Of a stretch of DNA of 64,000 nt, positions 49,777 to 60,315 are shown piece after piece. The DNA comes from Diplonema japonicum (taxonomy: Eukaryota; Euglenozoa; Diplonemea; Diplonemida; Diplonemidae). Made by a program: the position numbers and the translations under genes. The stretch lies in NCBI GenBank assembly GCA_964019335.1, contig OZ025744.1, positions 1 to 64,000 on the forward strand, read 5' to 3'. How positions within the stretch are numbered: position 1 is the first letter of the stretch; each line of letters begins with the position of its first letter. Below the pieces are notes generated by a model. The model saw only the letters and a program-made list of their open reading frames with translations. It had not been told where the DNA came from and made no database searches.

Positions 49777-51796
49777 TTAGTTATTGTACAAGCTCAGCGG
49801 ATACGGGTGCAAGCTAGCACCAGGCTCGAGAGGCTCGATGTCGGGCTGCTGGTCCATCTGGTTTTTTTTATTATTTCCCCACCCCCATGGATTCTTCCAC
49901 ACCACAGGAGCAGTAAGACTGAACGGGTAAGCATTCATATCGTCATCAGGCTCCTCAGCATCGTAAAGCTCCAGGACAGGATCGCGAGACTGTATGGTTT
50001 TTTTTTTTTTTTTTTTTCCTTTTTTTTTTTTTTTTTTTCCCAACACACCACTTGCTCCTCGGAGTAGTAAATAGCCTGCGGGTAAGGAAGGCTGCTGCCT
50101 TCCAAGGACACCAGAATACTCCCACCAGAGCAGATCTCCCATATCTTGACCCCAGGGATGCCCCTGATGACGCTTCTTAGGATGTTCATCCCCCCAAGCT
50201 TCCAAGGGTCAAGGTGCCTCCCGCCATGAATGCGGCGGTAGTACTGATCGAGCTTTCCTGGCAACAAGCCCTGTGAACCTTCTTTAGAAGAGAGGATGTT
50301 GACCACTGTTTGGGTGTGCGGACCGGGGTCCGTGTCGGCTCTGTTCGCCTTGCGGTCCTTCTTCTTGCCCTTGGCGTCCTTCTTCTTGTCCTGTCGCTTG
50401 TTGGGGTCAATGCTGATGATGATGCGGGTGGAGTACCCCTTGGGAAGCGTGCCTGTCAGCGATTTCTGTGCAGCCATGGCATCCACGCTAGTCATGGTAG
50501 CGTAGCCAAACCTTGAGCCGCCTTCGGTGTTGATGTGGACCTCCGATGCCTCTCCGAACTCAGACAGCATGTGCTTGACATCCCTCCAAGACCAGCTCAT
50601 GGGTGCGGAGACACGTATCCTGACAGGGTCGTTGCCGTGCGACCCCTTCCCGCCCCTGACGTAGTCCCCTTTCCTGCCCTTGCCTCCACCGCCGCCGGGC
50701 GCGCCGATCCAGGTTCCGCCCTTCGCCCCGCCGCGACCCCCGAAAGGCTGCGGCTGCCATTGCACAGCACCCTTCTTCCCGCCCTTTGAGTCCCCCTTCC
50801 CTTTTCCGAATCCCTTCTTACCGTAACCCTTACCCGAGTCGAACCCCTGTCCCTTGAACCCCTTCCCGTACTGCGAATGCCCCTTGAAGCCGCCCTTGTC
50901 GTACCCACCCTTCTGCCCCTTCGATCCCTTCCCCCACTTCCTGTCCTCGTACCCGGTGTTCGGGCCGCCGCCGTGCTGCTGCCAGCCTTTCTTCTCCTCC
51001 CATTTCCCCTCCTTGGCGTTCTTGTCCTCCGTCCACCTGTCGTACATCCCGTTCCTCACCTCACCGCCCTGTGCGCCCTGCTGCTGTGGGGGCTTCGCGC
51101 TGTGGAACTTCTGTGCAACTGGCTGCTGGGTTTGCTGGGGCAACCGTTGCTGCTGCTGCACCTCACCGCCCTCGTATCTCTTCGTCTGTCTGTTGGCGGG
51201 CTGCACTTGGCCGGACTGGTTTTGTCTGAAGAACTGTCCTTGGGGGTTGGCGTACTGGCTGGGGGGGGGCTGCGCGCTGTCGCCAGTGTAGTGCGAAGCA
51301 GCAGCTTGCGAGTGGTTGTGGCTGTGGCTGTGGCTGTGTTGGTGCTGACTGGCGGGCGCAGGGGTTATGTCGGATCTGTAGCCCTGAGCACTGTCGGGCC
51401 TTCTGAACTGACCTTTGCCTCCTTGTGAGCCAGGCGCCCCAGTCACTTGGCTGGGCATGCTGGACATGGGTGGCTGTCTCATGCCATCGCTCTTGATGTT
51501 CCTCTGGTAGTCGGTCATGGGGGCTGTGTTGGGAGGGTTTGCTGGGTTCGATCGGTTGTACACGCGCCCTTGGCTCTGGTGGCTAGCTGGAATGATTGTC
51601 GCGCTGCTGGAGGAGGCGATGGGCTGTCTGTACCTGGCCGCTGCATAGTCGTCCTTGCTGACGGGGGTCTCGCCGTACCTGTGCCCACCCTGCGAGCCAT
51701 ATGAGGCCTGCATAGTGGTGTCGTACTGCTGTGGGTTCGGCTGTGCACTGTAGGCGCTGCTAGGGTAGCCGGGTGCAGGTTGCTGGTACGACGGCT

Positions 51797-51827
<31 letters not shown>

Positions 51828-52335
51828 GACGTTGGTGCTGCCTTGGTAGCTCCATGTGCTGCTGGGGAGGTTGCTGTGGGTGGTCTGCTGCTGTTGTGGC
51901 TGTTGCTGCTGCGAGTATTGGCTCGTGTGCCCGGCCCCTGCTTGCTCGTAACCCCATTGTGCTCCTGCCCGGACACCCTGTCCTTGTGCGGAGGGGTACT
52001 GAGGCCGTTGTTGTGGCTGCTGTTGGGTTGTCGGCTGAGTGTACCCACTGCTCGCAGTCCCGCCTCCAGGAGCTGCATCCCACCTGTCACCATAGCCAGC
52101 GTAGCTCCCCTGTCCTTGTGCCTGGTTAGGGTCCTGTGTGTTTTCTTTCCCTTTCCGAACTCATACCGTGTTCTTCCATCTGGAGTCCATCGGTGTCCAC
52201 GCACTTGCTCCTGTACCTGTTCCCGTGCTTGTCCCAGTGCCCCACCTGTGAGTGTTTAGAGATAAGACAAGGGAGGGAGGGGGGGGGGGGGGGGGGGGGA
52301 TCATACAGTTGATGCTGTTTCAGTTCGTCGCCCAT
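49777..52335 (-). CDS. Q-rich and G/K-rich RNA-binding protein with RRM, four exons
   Basis: Exons 52335-52307, 52245-52167, 52133-50049 and 49989-49777; introns of 61, 33 and 59 nt (two GTATG, one GTGTG); 801 residues. The N-terminal half is Q/S/Y/G-rich with a polyglutamine run (51787-51828), prion-like in style. Then come G/K/F repeats (GGFKG, KGFGKGKG) and an RGG-like part. An RRM-like domain follows, starting VRIRVSAPMSW with HINTEGGSRFGYATM as the RNP1 region, then a K-rich stretch. The C-terminal 150 residues contain an unfamiliar ordered domain (LDQYYRRIHGGRHLDPWKLGGM). Phase and reading frame support all three introns. A role in RNA granules or mRNA control is inference. The first intron holds a 21-nt C run. 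Confidence 0.8.
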
Positions 52336-53105
52336 TTTCGGTTGTTCCTCTCCTTTTTCTTTTTTCTTTCTTCACTGCAGGAGAAGAAAGAAAAAAAAAA
52401 AGCAGTTCTTCTTTTTTCCCCCCCTCTTTCTTTTTTTTTTTTTTTTTCCTCTCTCCTTTTTTTTGTGCGCTTCCCTTCCCCCACCCCCTCCTGTGTTGGA
52501 ATTTATTTTCTTTGCGAGAGAGTACTTCTTTGCACTAATAACATCATGAACCAAATGAACAGAAAAAGAGAAGAAGCTGCGAACAAGAATGTTTGTGGAT
52601 GAAAAGAGAATAAACAATAAAGAAAGGGAGGGATTAAGCAAACTCTCACCGAATGGAAAAGGCATAGGGGGAGGAGAAGAAAAGAAAGCAGACTTTTACC
52701 CTTCCGATTGTGTATTTTTTTTTCTTTCGTTTTCTGATTTTTCTTCACTTCTTCTTTTTTTTTTTCTTTTCTATTATTACTCCGGACTCACCTGAGAGTC
52801 ATCAGAAGGGGGCCTCTTTTCTTTCCCCCTTTTCCCTCCTTGTTATTTCTTTTCTTTTTTTAATCTATTTCCCCCCCCCCCCCTTTTCTTTCTTCTAGAA
52901 TTGAATGTTTTAGCAAAACAACACGCCTTTTTCCGGTCCCCCCCCCCCCCCCCCGACATCTAAGAAAAAAAAATCAAAAAGAAGAATGAAAAAGCTTCCT
53001 TTTCTTTTTCTTTCTTTTGAGAAGAGCCGAACAATGGAAAAACAAAACAAAAAGGAAAAAGACAACGAAAAAAAAAAAAATATATAAAAATAAAGAAATT
53101 TCTTC
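52336..53105. other. Gene-free pyrimidine-rich stretch
   Basis: Mostly T/C and A/G tracts with a C run at 52938-52954. No supported gene. Confidence 0.75.
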
Positions 53106-53767
53106 TCACTCTGTTGCACTTGCTTCTACAGCTTCAGGCGGGGCACTGGCCCCCGAATCGAGCAGGCTTGTTGTTTCCTGTATCCATTTTACAAATAAAA
53201 AAAAAAAAAAACACACCTCCTCCCTGACAGAAACCAGCCCAAGTGACGTGTGCACCTCGCTCTGAACGCACTCGCGGTTCTTCTTCGAGAAGATGGGGCT
53301 CTCGGACCTTGAGGGGGTCACCGTGATGGTGGTGTCAATGCTAGCAGCCACATTCGTTCCTTCCGTCTTTAAAGTAAGACAGACCGGTGTGGGGGCTTCC
53401 TCTGCCTCCTCGGCGTTGCTCTCAAGCAGCGTGTTGTACACACAAGCAATCTTTTCCCGTAGACTGAGGGCACCCTTGACCATCTCAGGCGGGGTCCCTA
53501 TCCCCTCGATGGTGTAGGGACTCGTCTCGATACTGCTTTGTTCAGCGTACAGTTCTGACACCCACCGTGTGTACACCTCCCTAATATCCTCACCCGCCGA
53601 TCCCAGCCCTGTTCTTGTGAAGTACCCATCGCCCCATTCCTTGGCCGCGTGCAGGAAGAACTCGGCGCATCTATGTGTGGTTTCTTTTTCAAAAAAAAAA
53701 AAAAAAAAAAAAAAACATACTCATCAGTAGAGTCCTGTTGTGTGAGGAGCTTAACGCCAGCTTTCAT
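53106..53767 (-). CDS. Hypothetical protein, three exons
   Basis: Exons 53767-53721, 53670-53217 and 53177-53106; introns of 50 nt (GTATG then a T run) and 39 nt (GTGTG then a T run); 190 residues. Each junction keeps frame. The first 110 residues look helical (CAEFFLHAAKEWGDGYF, EDIREVYTRWVSELYAEQSS, LREKIACVYNTLLESN), and the rest is S/T/E-rich and probably disordered. No family recognised. The second intron is a multiple of three without a stop, so retention would add a phenylalanine run. Confidence 0.6.
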
Positions 53768-53813
53768 GACTTCAAGTTGCTCCGCGTGCGGGGCGTCCTA
53801 ATTATTATTATTA

Positions 53814-55280
53814 CTATTTCTTTTTTTTAATCCACACCCATGACATCAACCTCAACGCAGACAGTACAACACCAGTGGTGTGGTACGCTGCTGGCGAAGT
53901 GCTCTTCTGGAGGATCTGCGAGGCCAGCGTGCCGCCCTCTTCCTTGGCAAGGCGTTGCGAGACACGGTGTAGAATCGCCTCGTGCTTCCTGATTGGGGAC
54001 AAGTGCGTGTTGTCTTCTGTAGGCTGCGGGGAGACACACAATGAACGCGGCATGGACGATGTGCCCAATGGGGGAAGGATCCGGGAGGACCTAGAGGACG
54101 TGGGGGAGAGAAGCAGGGAAAGTGACGACGGGGGTGATGGGTTCAATAGAACAGACGGTTTAACCTGGCTAGCGACCGGGAGCGGAGGATGCGGCTCGAA
54201 GGTTGCCGTGAAACTGGAGTACAACGAGGGATCGACCTCAAGCACAGGGTGCTCAAACGACAGAAAGAAATCCAAAAGAAGCTCCAGCAACTGTGATGGT
54301 GCCGCCTTCGCCACTACCTCCCAACCTTTTGCGGAAAGCTCCTTTTTCAATGCACACGGCTGTCTCCCTGTATTGGCGGATACAAGCCTCACAAACATCT
54401 CGCATATTTCCCCGCCTTTCTCAGTTAGACCGCTTTCGCTGAACTCCTTGTCCACCTCGTCGAGGAGCTTTGTCGTGATCAGGTGGGCTATTTTCGGGAC
54501 GTACTTCAGCGCTCTTCCCTCTTGACCGTGCAGGGCCTTGGCTTGTCTTGAAAGGTAGGCTTTCAGATTCTCGCCTTCCTTGGGGAAAATTTGCGCCAGA
54601 CCTGAAAGATACGAGTAGAAATCCATCGTGAACTTCAACTGCCTGGCTGTTTGGATAGAACCAGGCCGTTGCTGGCGAACCCTTTTGATGGTCTCTTCTG
54701 CTGTTAGTTTGTATTCGTACATCACCCAGCAGGCTATCATTAGGCCTGTTCTTCCCAGCCCAGCGTGACAGTGCACGAGAAAACGCTCTTTTTTAGAAAC
54801 ATGGTCACACATTACTTGAACAGTCCTCAGGACTATGTCGTAGTCAGGCGTGCACATGTCGGGCCATGGGAAGTTGTAGTGTGAAATGCCATGTGGCATG
54901 AGGTCCTTTTCTGGGTTGTATGTGAAGCCTGATTCAGGGTGCAAGCCGCCTTGTGGCCCGCAGAAAGGATGTTCGCCTGTTTCTTGCAGATTAAACACCG
55001 CTTTTACATTGAACTCTTTGAACTGTTGGATTATTTCGTATTTGTCGATGAGTACGGTGGCGGGGCGCTGGCTGGCGATGGCCCAGTTTTCCACCCAGTT
55101 GGAATGGAGTCCTTTTATAGCCACGTGGGTGTTCCGCCGCTTTATGGCGTGGGACCAGTCTTCGTGCTTGCAGCTCTTTCCCCTGCAGAACCTGCAGTGA
55201 ACTTGTTGTCGTACTTTGTCTAGCAGCCGTCCGCCCACTATGCTTTCAACCTTCGCCAAGTCATTTGACACCCACGTCAT
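53814..55280 (-). CDS. PTPDC1: PTPDC1-type dual-specificity phosphatase
   Basis: 488 residues. The catalytic loop HCHAGLGRTG has Cys171 and Arg177; the general-acid region is YNFPWPDMCTPDYD. The N-terminal segment (CRFCRGKSCKHEDWS, KGLHSNWVENWAIASQRP, FNLQETGEHPFCG, ESGFTYNPE) is specific to the PTPDC1 group rather than CDC14 or PTEN. Animal PTPDC1 affects cilium length and cytokinesis. The C-terminal 200 residues are variable, serine-rich and probably disordered. The ATG overlaps the stop of a two-codon upstream ORF (ATGCGATGA). A close acceptor is unclear. Confidence 0.88.
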   Translation of the reverse strand: MTWVSNDLAKVESIVGGRLLDKVRQQVHCRFCRGKSCKHEDWSHAIKRRNTHVAIKGLHSNWVENWAIASQRPATVLIDKYEIIQQFKEFNVKAVFNLQETGEHPFCGPQGGLHPESGFTYNPEKDLMPHGISHYNFPWPDMCTPDYDIVLRTVQVMCDHVSKKERFLVHCHAGLGRTGLMIACWVMYEYKLTAEETIKRVRQQRPGSIQTARQLKFTMDFYSYLSGLAQIFPKEGENLKAYLSRQAKALHGQEGRALKYVPKIAHLITTKLLDEVDKEFSESGLTEKGGEICEMFVRLVSANTGRQPCALKKELSAKGWEVVAKAAPSQLLELLLDFFLSFEHPVLEVDPSLYSSFTATFEPHPPLPVASQVKPSVLLNPSPPSSLSLLLSPTSSRSSRILPPLGTSSMPRSLCVSPQPTEDNTHLSPIRKHEAILHRVSQRLAKEEGGTLASQILQKSTSPAAYHTTGVVLSALRLMSWVWIKKKK

Positions 55281-55773
55281 CGCATCTTTGTTATGATTAG
55301 AGCGATTTCCTTTTTTCTTTTTTTATTATTTTGTTCTGTTTTTTTTTTTTAATTTTATGGACTGGTCGAGGGAAAAAGCAAGAGAAAAAAAAAATAAAAA
55401 AACGTTTTTTTTTTTTCTTTTCTTCTGCTTTTGGCTGATATTTTTTTTTCAAAAAAAAAAGGGGGGAAAGTGAAGGATGGAGGGGAGGATTTGGAAACAA
55501 AAATAGCTTTTTTTTAAAAAAAAAAAAGGAGATTAGATGGGGGGAGGGGAGGCTTCTATATTCGTAAAGGGGGAAATTAGCATAATTTCGTGGCCGGGGA
55601 AGAAGAAAAATATATGCGTTGCGAACCTTTTCCCCTCCCCCCCCCCCCCTTCTTCTTTTCAATTTCACACTCAACCACAAAGAGAAAGAAACAAAAATAA
55701 AACCTTTGTGCGTGCACGGGTAAAAAGAAAAATGTCTCAACAATGCCACACCCCTACTCTTTTTTTTTTTTAA
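55281..55773. other. Gene-free stretch before piggyBac element
   Basis: A/T/G/C homopolymers, including a C run at about 55636-55649, ending in the T run into which the piggyBac element inserted at TTAA. Confidence 0.75.
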
Positions 55774-57537
55774 CCATCTACCAACGGACCATTTTTGCCC
55801 ACCAGGGGGTAAATTTTCAAAACTTCAAAAAAAGCTATTCTAGCGCAACGCCGGGGCTATATGCCCCCGGAAATGCCTCCAGATGTCCCAATTCTAGAGA
55901 GAGGGTGCCCACAGCAGGGCCCACCCCCACAACATTGTCAAAAATATCGTTCCTGAAGTGCTCGAGAGGGGGTACAAAAAACAAGTCAAAAAAAATCGAC
56001 TGTAAAATTCTATAAAAAGCTATTTAAGGCCTTCTTGACGCGGTTCGTACGTGCCCCAGGGCTGGGGGACTTCTTTTTTGACCCCGAGAGGGGTTTCTGG
56101 GGGTATCCCCGGCAAGGTGGCAGTCTTTGAAGCACGGAGTCACGCAAAGTACTTGAAATGCTTGTACCGCACGTTGCACTACTTTTTCGGGGAAATGGTC
56201 CCAGAAGGTACTGTCACGGCGCATTGGGGTCTCAGAGCACTCGTTCTGTGTTTCGGGGCATGGTATTGGGGCAGCCTGCTCTGTAGTTGACTTTATCTGT
56301 TGTTTAGACTGCCTCCCTAGTAGCCCTTCGATGACTGCCTCTTTGAAAGGCGTCAATACACTGTCGTTCGTACTCAGGGTGTTGGGGGGCAAGGCTTCTT
56401 TCCAAACAAGCCAAGCATTCGCCAGAGATTTACCTAACAAGTACGAAAATACTTTTAGGGGCCACTTTTAAGTCATAAGGGTGCGTTTATGGCGTTTTGT
56501 CACAGCATCACCCAGGTCGGTTCCGCCCATTGCGGTGTTGTAAATATGCACTTGGTGGGGAACAAGATGTCCTTTCCGGCTTTCATTCTCTTTTGGCGGA
56601 CGGTCAAATTTGACTTCACTGGAACATCCAACGTCGATAGAAAGCACACAGGCTTGATGTCATGCCACGTTGTGGTGCAAAGGATGCTCGCGTGCTGGTG
56701 GAACTGTGTCCCCACGGGATGCGCGTCCTTGGGCTTGCGGCCTCGCTTCTTTGGGGCATCCATGATCTCCGGGAGGCCTTCGCGATAGGTAGAAGTCAGC
56801 ACGCTTGTTTGTTTCGCTGTGGAAACACAGATTTCCCAGAATAGTCAAAAAGCGGTCTCTTGACATGACGGTGGCGTACCCAGGGGTGTAGTTGAGAAAC
56901 GTGGAGCCAGTGCACCAGTAATCAGAATAATCTGGCTTGATATCCAAGTCCATCGACAAAAGGACACCTAGGAAGGTACGCAGAGAAGCAGCATCGAGAT
57001 CCAGGGAAGCACCTTTTTTAGCCGCATTTGCCACATTGTTCGAAGTTATGACCCGAATAAAGTTTGGGACGAGCATTTGGGAGAATATATGGAATGGCGT
57101 TGAGCCTCTGATGTCAAAACAGGGTCCACAAGGATTCCGATCTTCACGAAACCGGATGCCTTCCAACTGCTCCGGCTTTGCCGTCCAATCACCCTGCTGT
57201 GACTCGGAATCGGTCGAATTCGTGTCAGAATCACTGTTTGTATCAAAATTGCATAATAGGGATGAGCCATCAGTGCTACCATCACTCATGACGTCCTCTT
57301 CCGGCCTCTTTCCGGGCGCCTTTTTTTGAAGTGATTTTTAAGGGTAAATTTGGGCTGGCGTTTTTTTTTATTTTTTCATTTTCTTGTTAAGTTAGGGCAG
57401 CATTTAGTTTATATTTTTCATATTTTCCGCGCAGGACCCCGCCGGCAAGAAAGGGCCGGGCCGTATTGCATTGAAAGCCCTTTGCGTAAAAGATTTTTTT
57501 TCAAATCGTCTATATATAGACGCTCGTTGATAGATGG
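55774..57537 (-). mobile_element. piggyBac-family transposon remnant with TIRs and TTAA duplication
   Basis: TTAA at 55770-55773 and 57538-57541 flank a 1764-bp element. Its ends are inverted: CCATCTACCAACG on the left and the complement of CGTTGATAGATGG on the right, 12 of 13 matching. The element encodes a decayed transposase on the minus strand. Both ends and the target duplication are complete, so ends could still be recognised by an active transposase elsewhere. Confidence 0.85.
56024..57289 (-). pseudogene. Broken piggyBac transposase
   Basis: The N-terminal part (57289 to about 56790) is an acidic leader followed by the DDE_Tnp_1_7 start (TPFHIFSQMLVPNFI, LRTFLGVLLSMDLDIKPDYSDYW, MSRDRFLTILGNLCFH). 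The frame then jumps to a late segment (GTQFHQHASILCTTTWHDIKPVCFLST), and a third frame holds the end (LGKSLANAWLVWKEAL, VLCVTPCFKDCHLAGDTP). The middle of the catalytic core, with its aspartates, is missing, and there are at least two shifts. Full transposases of this family have about 550-600 residues, so this copy cannot act. Confidence 0.85.
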
Positions 57538-57541
57538 TTAA

Positions 57542-58111
57542 ATTGCAATTCACTGTGTCAATATATTGCTTTTTTTTTCTTTTTCTTTATTCAAACAAAA
57601 AAAAACAAAAGGGAAGCCCCCCCCCCCCCCATCTGACCTACAGTATGTATCTTCCTTTTTCTTTTCCCGTCAACCAAGGGCGCTGGACGAAGGGGAAAGG
57701 GAATACACACAAGTGACCCCCCCAGAGCTATGCCCAAAAAAAAAATCCCCCCCATCGTTTTTTTTTTTTTTTCCTTTTTTTTCTTTCTTCTCTTGCCTCT
57801 CTCAAGCATGCTTATGCACAAAACCATATTTTCTCAAAAAAAAAAAGAAAAACACGCGAGAGATCCGTAAAAAAGGAGGAGAAACAAGGGGGGGGGGGGG
57901 GGGGAACGGAAAATCTTTTAAAAAAAAAGGGGGGGTGGTTGGGGAAGGGAAACGAAAAAAAAAAGAAAGATGTCAGAGTGGGGGGAGGGGGGGGAGGAGA
58001 GGGAAAAGGAGGAAAAAAAAAAATTCCCCCCTACCCCCCTACCCCTCCTCCTCTCCGCGTTAATACGTTTTGTATTTTTATCAAAAAAAAAAATCAAAAA
58101 AAAAAAAATCA
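57542..58111. other. Gene-free stretch after piggyBac element
   Basis: C run near 57618-57631, G run at 57888-57904, A- and G-rich tracts. No gene seen. Confidence 0.75.
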
Positions 58112-59338
58112 TCATTTGAAGGACTGGATATCAGTGATGGCACGGCCAAGGATAAGCCCATGCACGTCATAGGTGCCCTCATAAGTGATGACGGACTCCA
58201 GGTTGAGCGCGTGCCTGATCACATCATACTCGTCTACAATCCCGTTCCCACCGAGCATGTCCCTGGCCTCGCGGGCGATCTTGATGGACTTGCCGGTGGA
58301 GTACCGTTTGAGCATGGAGATAGCCTCAACAGAGAGCTTACCCTCGTCCTTCAACCGCCCGACCTGAAGGCAGGAGGCAAGCCCGACGGAAATGTCAGTT
58401 GTCATATCGGCAAGCTTTGTCTGGATAAGCTGGTTTGCCGCCAACGGCCTCCCGAACTGTTTCCTGTCCATGGTGTACTCCCTGGCCCTGTGGAAGCACG
58501 ACTCGGCAGCGCCAAGCGCACCCCACGCAATCCCGTACCTAGCAGACGACAAGCATCCGAAAGGCCCGGAAAGTCCTTTAGCATTGGGCAGGATGTTCTC
58601 CTTGGGGACCTTCACGTTGTCCATTTGGATCATGCCTGTGGGGCTTGCCCTCAACGACATTTTCCCTTCGATTTTAGGGGTTGTGAGGCCCTCCATTCCC
58701 CTCTCCAGGACAAACCCCCTTATGACGCCGTCAAGCTTGGCCCACACTACCATAACGTCGGCGATGGGGGCGGATGTGATCCACATCTTCTGCCCGTTGA
58801 GGATGAAGTGGTCACCGTCGTCTACAGCCTTGGTGGTCATGGAACCGGGGTCCGACCCGGAGTTGGGTTCAGTGAGGCCGAAGCAGCCAACAAGCTCTCC
58901 AGAGCACAGCCCGGGGAGGTACTTCTGTCTTTGTTCTTCAGTACCGTATGAGTAGATAGGGTGCATCACGAGGGAGGACTGAACCGACCAGGCAGACCTG
59001 AAGGACGAGTCGACGCTTTCGATTTCACGGGAGATCAGACCAGCAGCGACGGAGGTGGTTCCTGCGCAGCCGTAGCCCTCGATGGTGGGGCCCATGAGGC
59101 CAGCGTCACCGAGGCCCTCGAAGACGGTTTTCCTGTCGAACTTCTCGTTCCTCCACCAGTCCTGCACCACAGGGCGCAGCACTTGGTCGCAAAAGGCTTT
59201 GGCGGCTTCGGCAACCATCTTCTCCTCGTCCTTCAGCATCTCGTTGATCCTCAAAGGGTCGTTAAGGTCATACGGGGCATAACCCGAGGCAGCCCTGGCA
59301 CTTTGCTTCGCCACACATCCCCTCATTGTCTTCATCAT
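58112..59338 (-). CDS. GCDH: Glutaryl-CoA dehydrogenase
   Basis: 408 residues, full length. The FAD enzyme converts glutaryl-CoA to crotonyl-CoA in lysine and tryptophan breakdown in mitochondria. Family features: [62 protein letters not shown], and [19 protein letters not shown] at the end. Glu387 in the YEG motif is the catalytic base position. The arginine of [10 protein letters not shown], typical for binding the glutaryl carboxylate, separates it from other acyl-CoA dehydrogenases. The N-terminus ([17 protein letters not shown]) is basic without acidic residues, a mitochondrial presequence. An acceptor (CTCAGCCTGATTTAAG) lies about 15 nt upstream. Confidence 0.95.
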   Translation of the reverse strand: MMKTMRGCVAKQSARAASGYAPYDLNDPLRINEMLKDEEKMVAEAAKAFCDQVLRPVVQDWWRNEKFDRKTVFEGLGDAGLMGPTIEGYGCAGTTSVAAGLISREIESVDSSFRSAWSVQSSLVMHPIYSYGTEEQRQKYLPGLCSGELVGCFGLTEPNSGSDPGSMTTKAVDDGDHFILNGQKMWITSAPIADVMVVWAKLDGVIRGFVLERGMEGLTTPKIEGKMSLRASPTGMIQMDNVKVPKENILPNAKGLSGPFGCLSSARYGIAWGALGAAESCFHRAREYTMDRKQFGRPLAANQLIQTKLADMTTDISVGLASCLQVGRLKDEGKLSVEAISMLKRYSTGKSIKIAREARDMLGGNGIVDEYDVIRHALNLESVITYEGTYDVHGLILGRAITDIQSFK

Positions 59339-60315
59339 TTTCTCTTTTCTCTTTTCTTAAATCAGGCTGAGATGAAGTTTTGATTTTGATTTTCAAGAAT
59401 AAGGAGGAAAAAAAAAAAAGTGTTTTGAAGAAACGGATATGAACGTAAAGGGGAGGGGGAGCAGGAAAAAAAGAAAAGGAAAAGAGAAAAAAAAAAAAAA
59501 AAAAAAAACCACAACAGAAAGAAACACGTTTTTTTTCTTCTTTTTTTTTCTTTCTTTTTTTTTTAAAAGATGGGGGGGGGAAAGAGATGAAGAAAGACAT
59601 GAAAGATGTGAAGCAAACCCTCCCCCACTCTCACCTATGGCTTGAGGTAAAACAAAGAAAAAAAGGAAGAAGAGAGAGAGAAAAAAAAAGAGTATTGGAA
59701 GTCATGACATTAGCTACGGGTGTGACAACTGGAAAGAAGAGGAATAGAAAACGGAGTCGATATGTAACCCGCAGATGAAGAAATAAACCAACAATATTCC
59801 GCAACTCTCCCTATTTCTTTTTTAAAACGGTTTGGAATTCAACTTTGTTGTTAAAAAAAAGGGACACGAACATTACAAAGGAGGGCAAAAAAAAAAAAAG
59901 AAAATCGTAAATAAATGGGGAACACGAACCACCGAAAAAGAAAAAAAAATGAATAAAAACTCTTCCAGATCAAAGGAAGACCGGTTTTCCTGTTTGAACT
60001 TAAAAAAAAAAAAAAAAACACACACACATTTCGGGTGGGCGGGGGGGGGGGGTAAAATATCTTTCTTCACGATTCAGGGAGAAGCAACTGAAAAACAAGA
60101 AACAAATAACAATATATAAAAGAGTTAAAGGAGGCCGGTTGTTGGCGGTGCCCTGCACAAGAATTGTCTACTTGATTTAGTTTGCTGCCTGTTCGCTACC
60201 CTGAGCATCTGCGTTACGTTTTGGAGGTCAACAGCGAACAAACACATTTGATGTACTTCTTATTTTCCCACCACCAATAACAAAAAAAAAAAAAAAAAAA
60301 ACCCCCCGACAACAA
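59339..60315. other. Gene-free stretch of purine and A tracts
   Basis: Nearly 1 kb of A, AG and T tracts, with a CA run near 60020 and a G run near 60042. No supported gene on either strand. Confidence 0.75.

Noticed and set aside
53498-53767. Frame reading through the T run as a phenylalanine stretch
   Set aside because: The T run is the core of a GTATG intron; splicing restores an ordinary frame.
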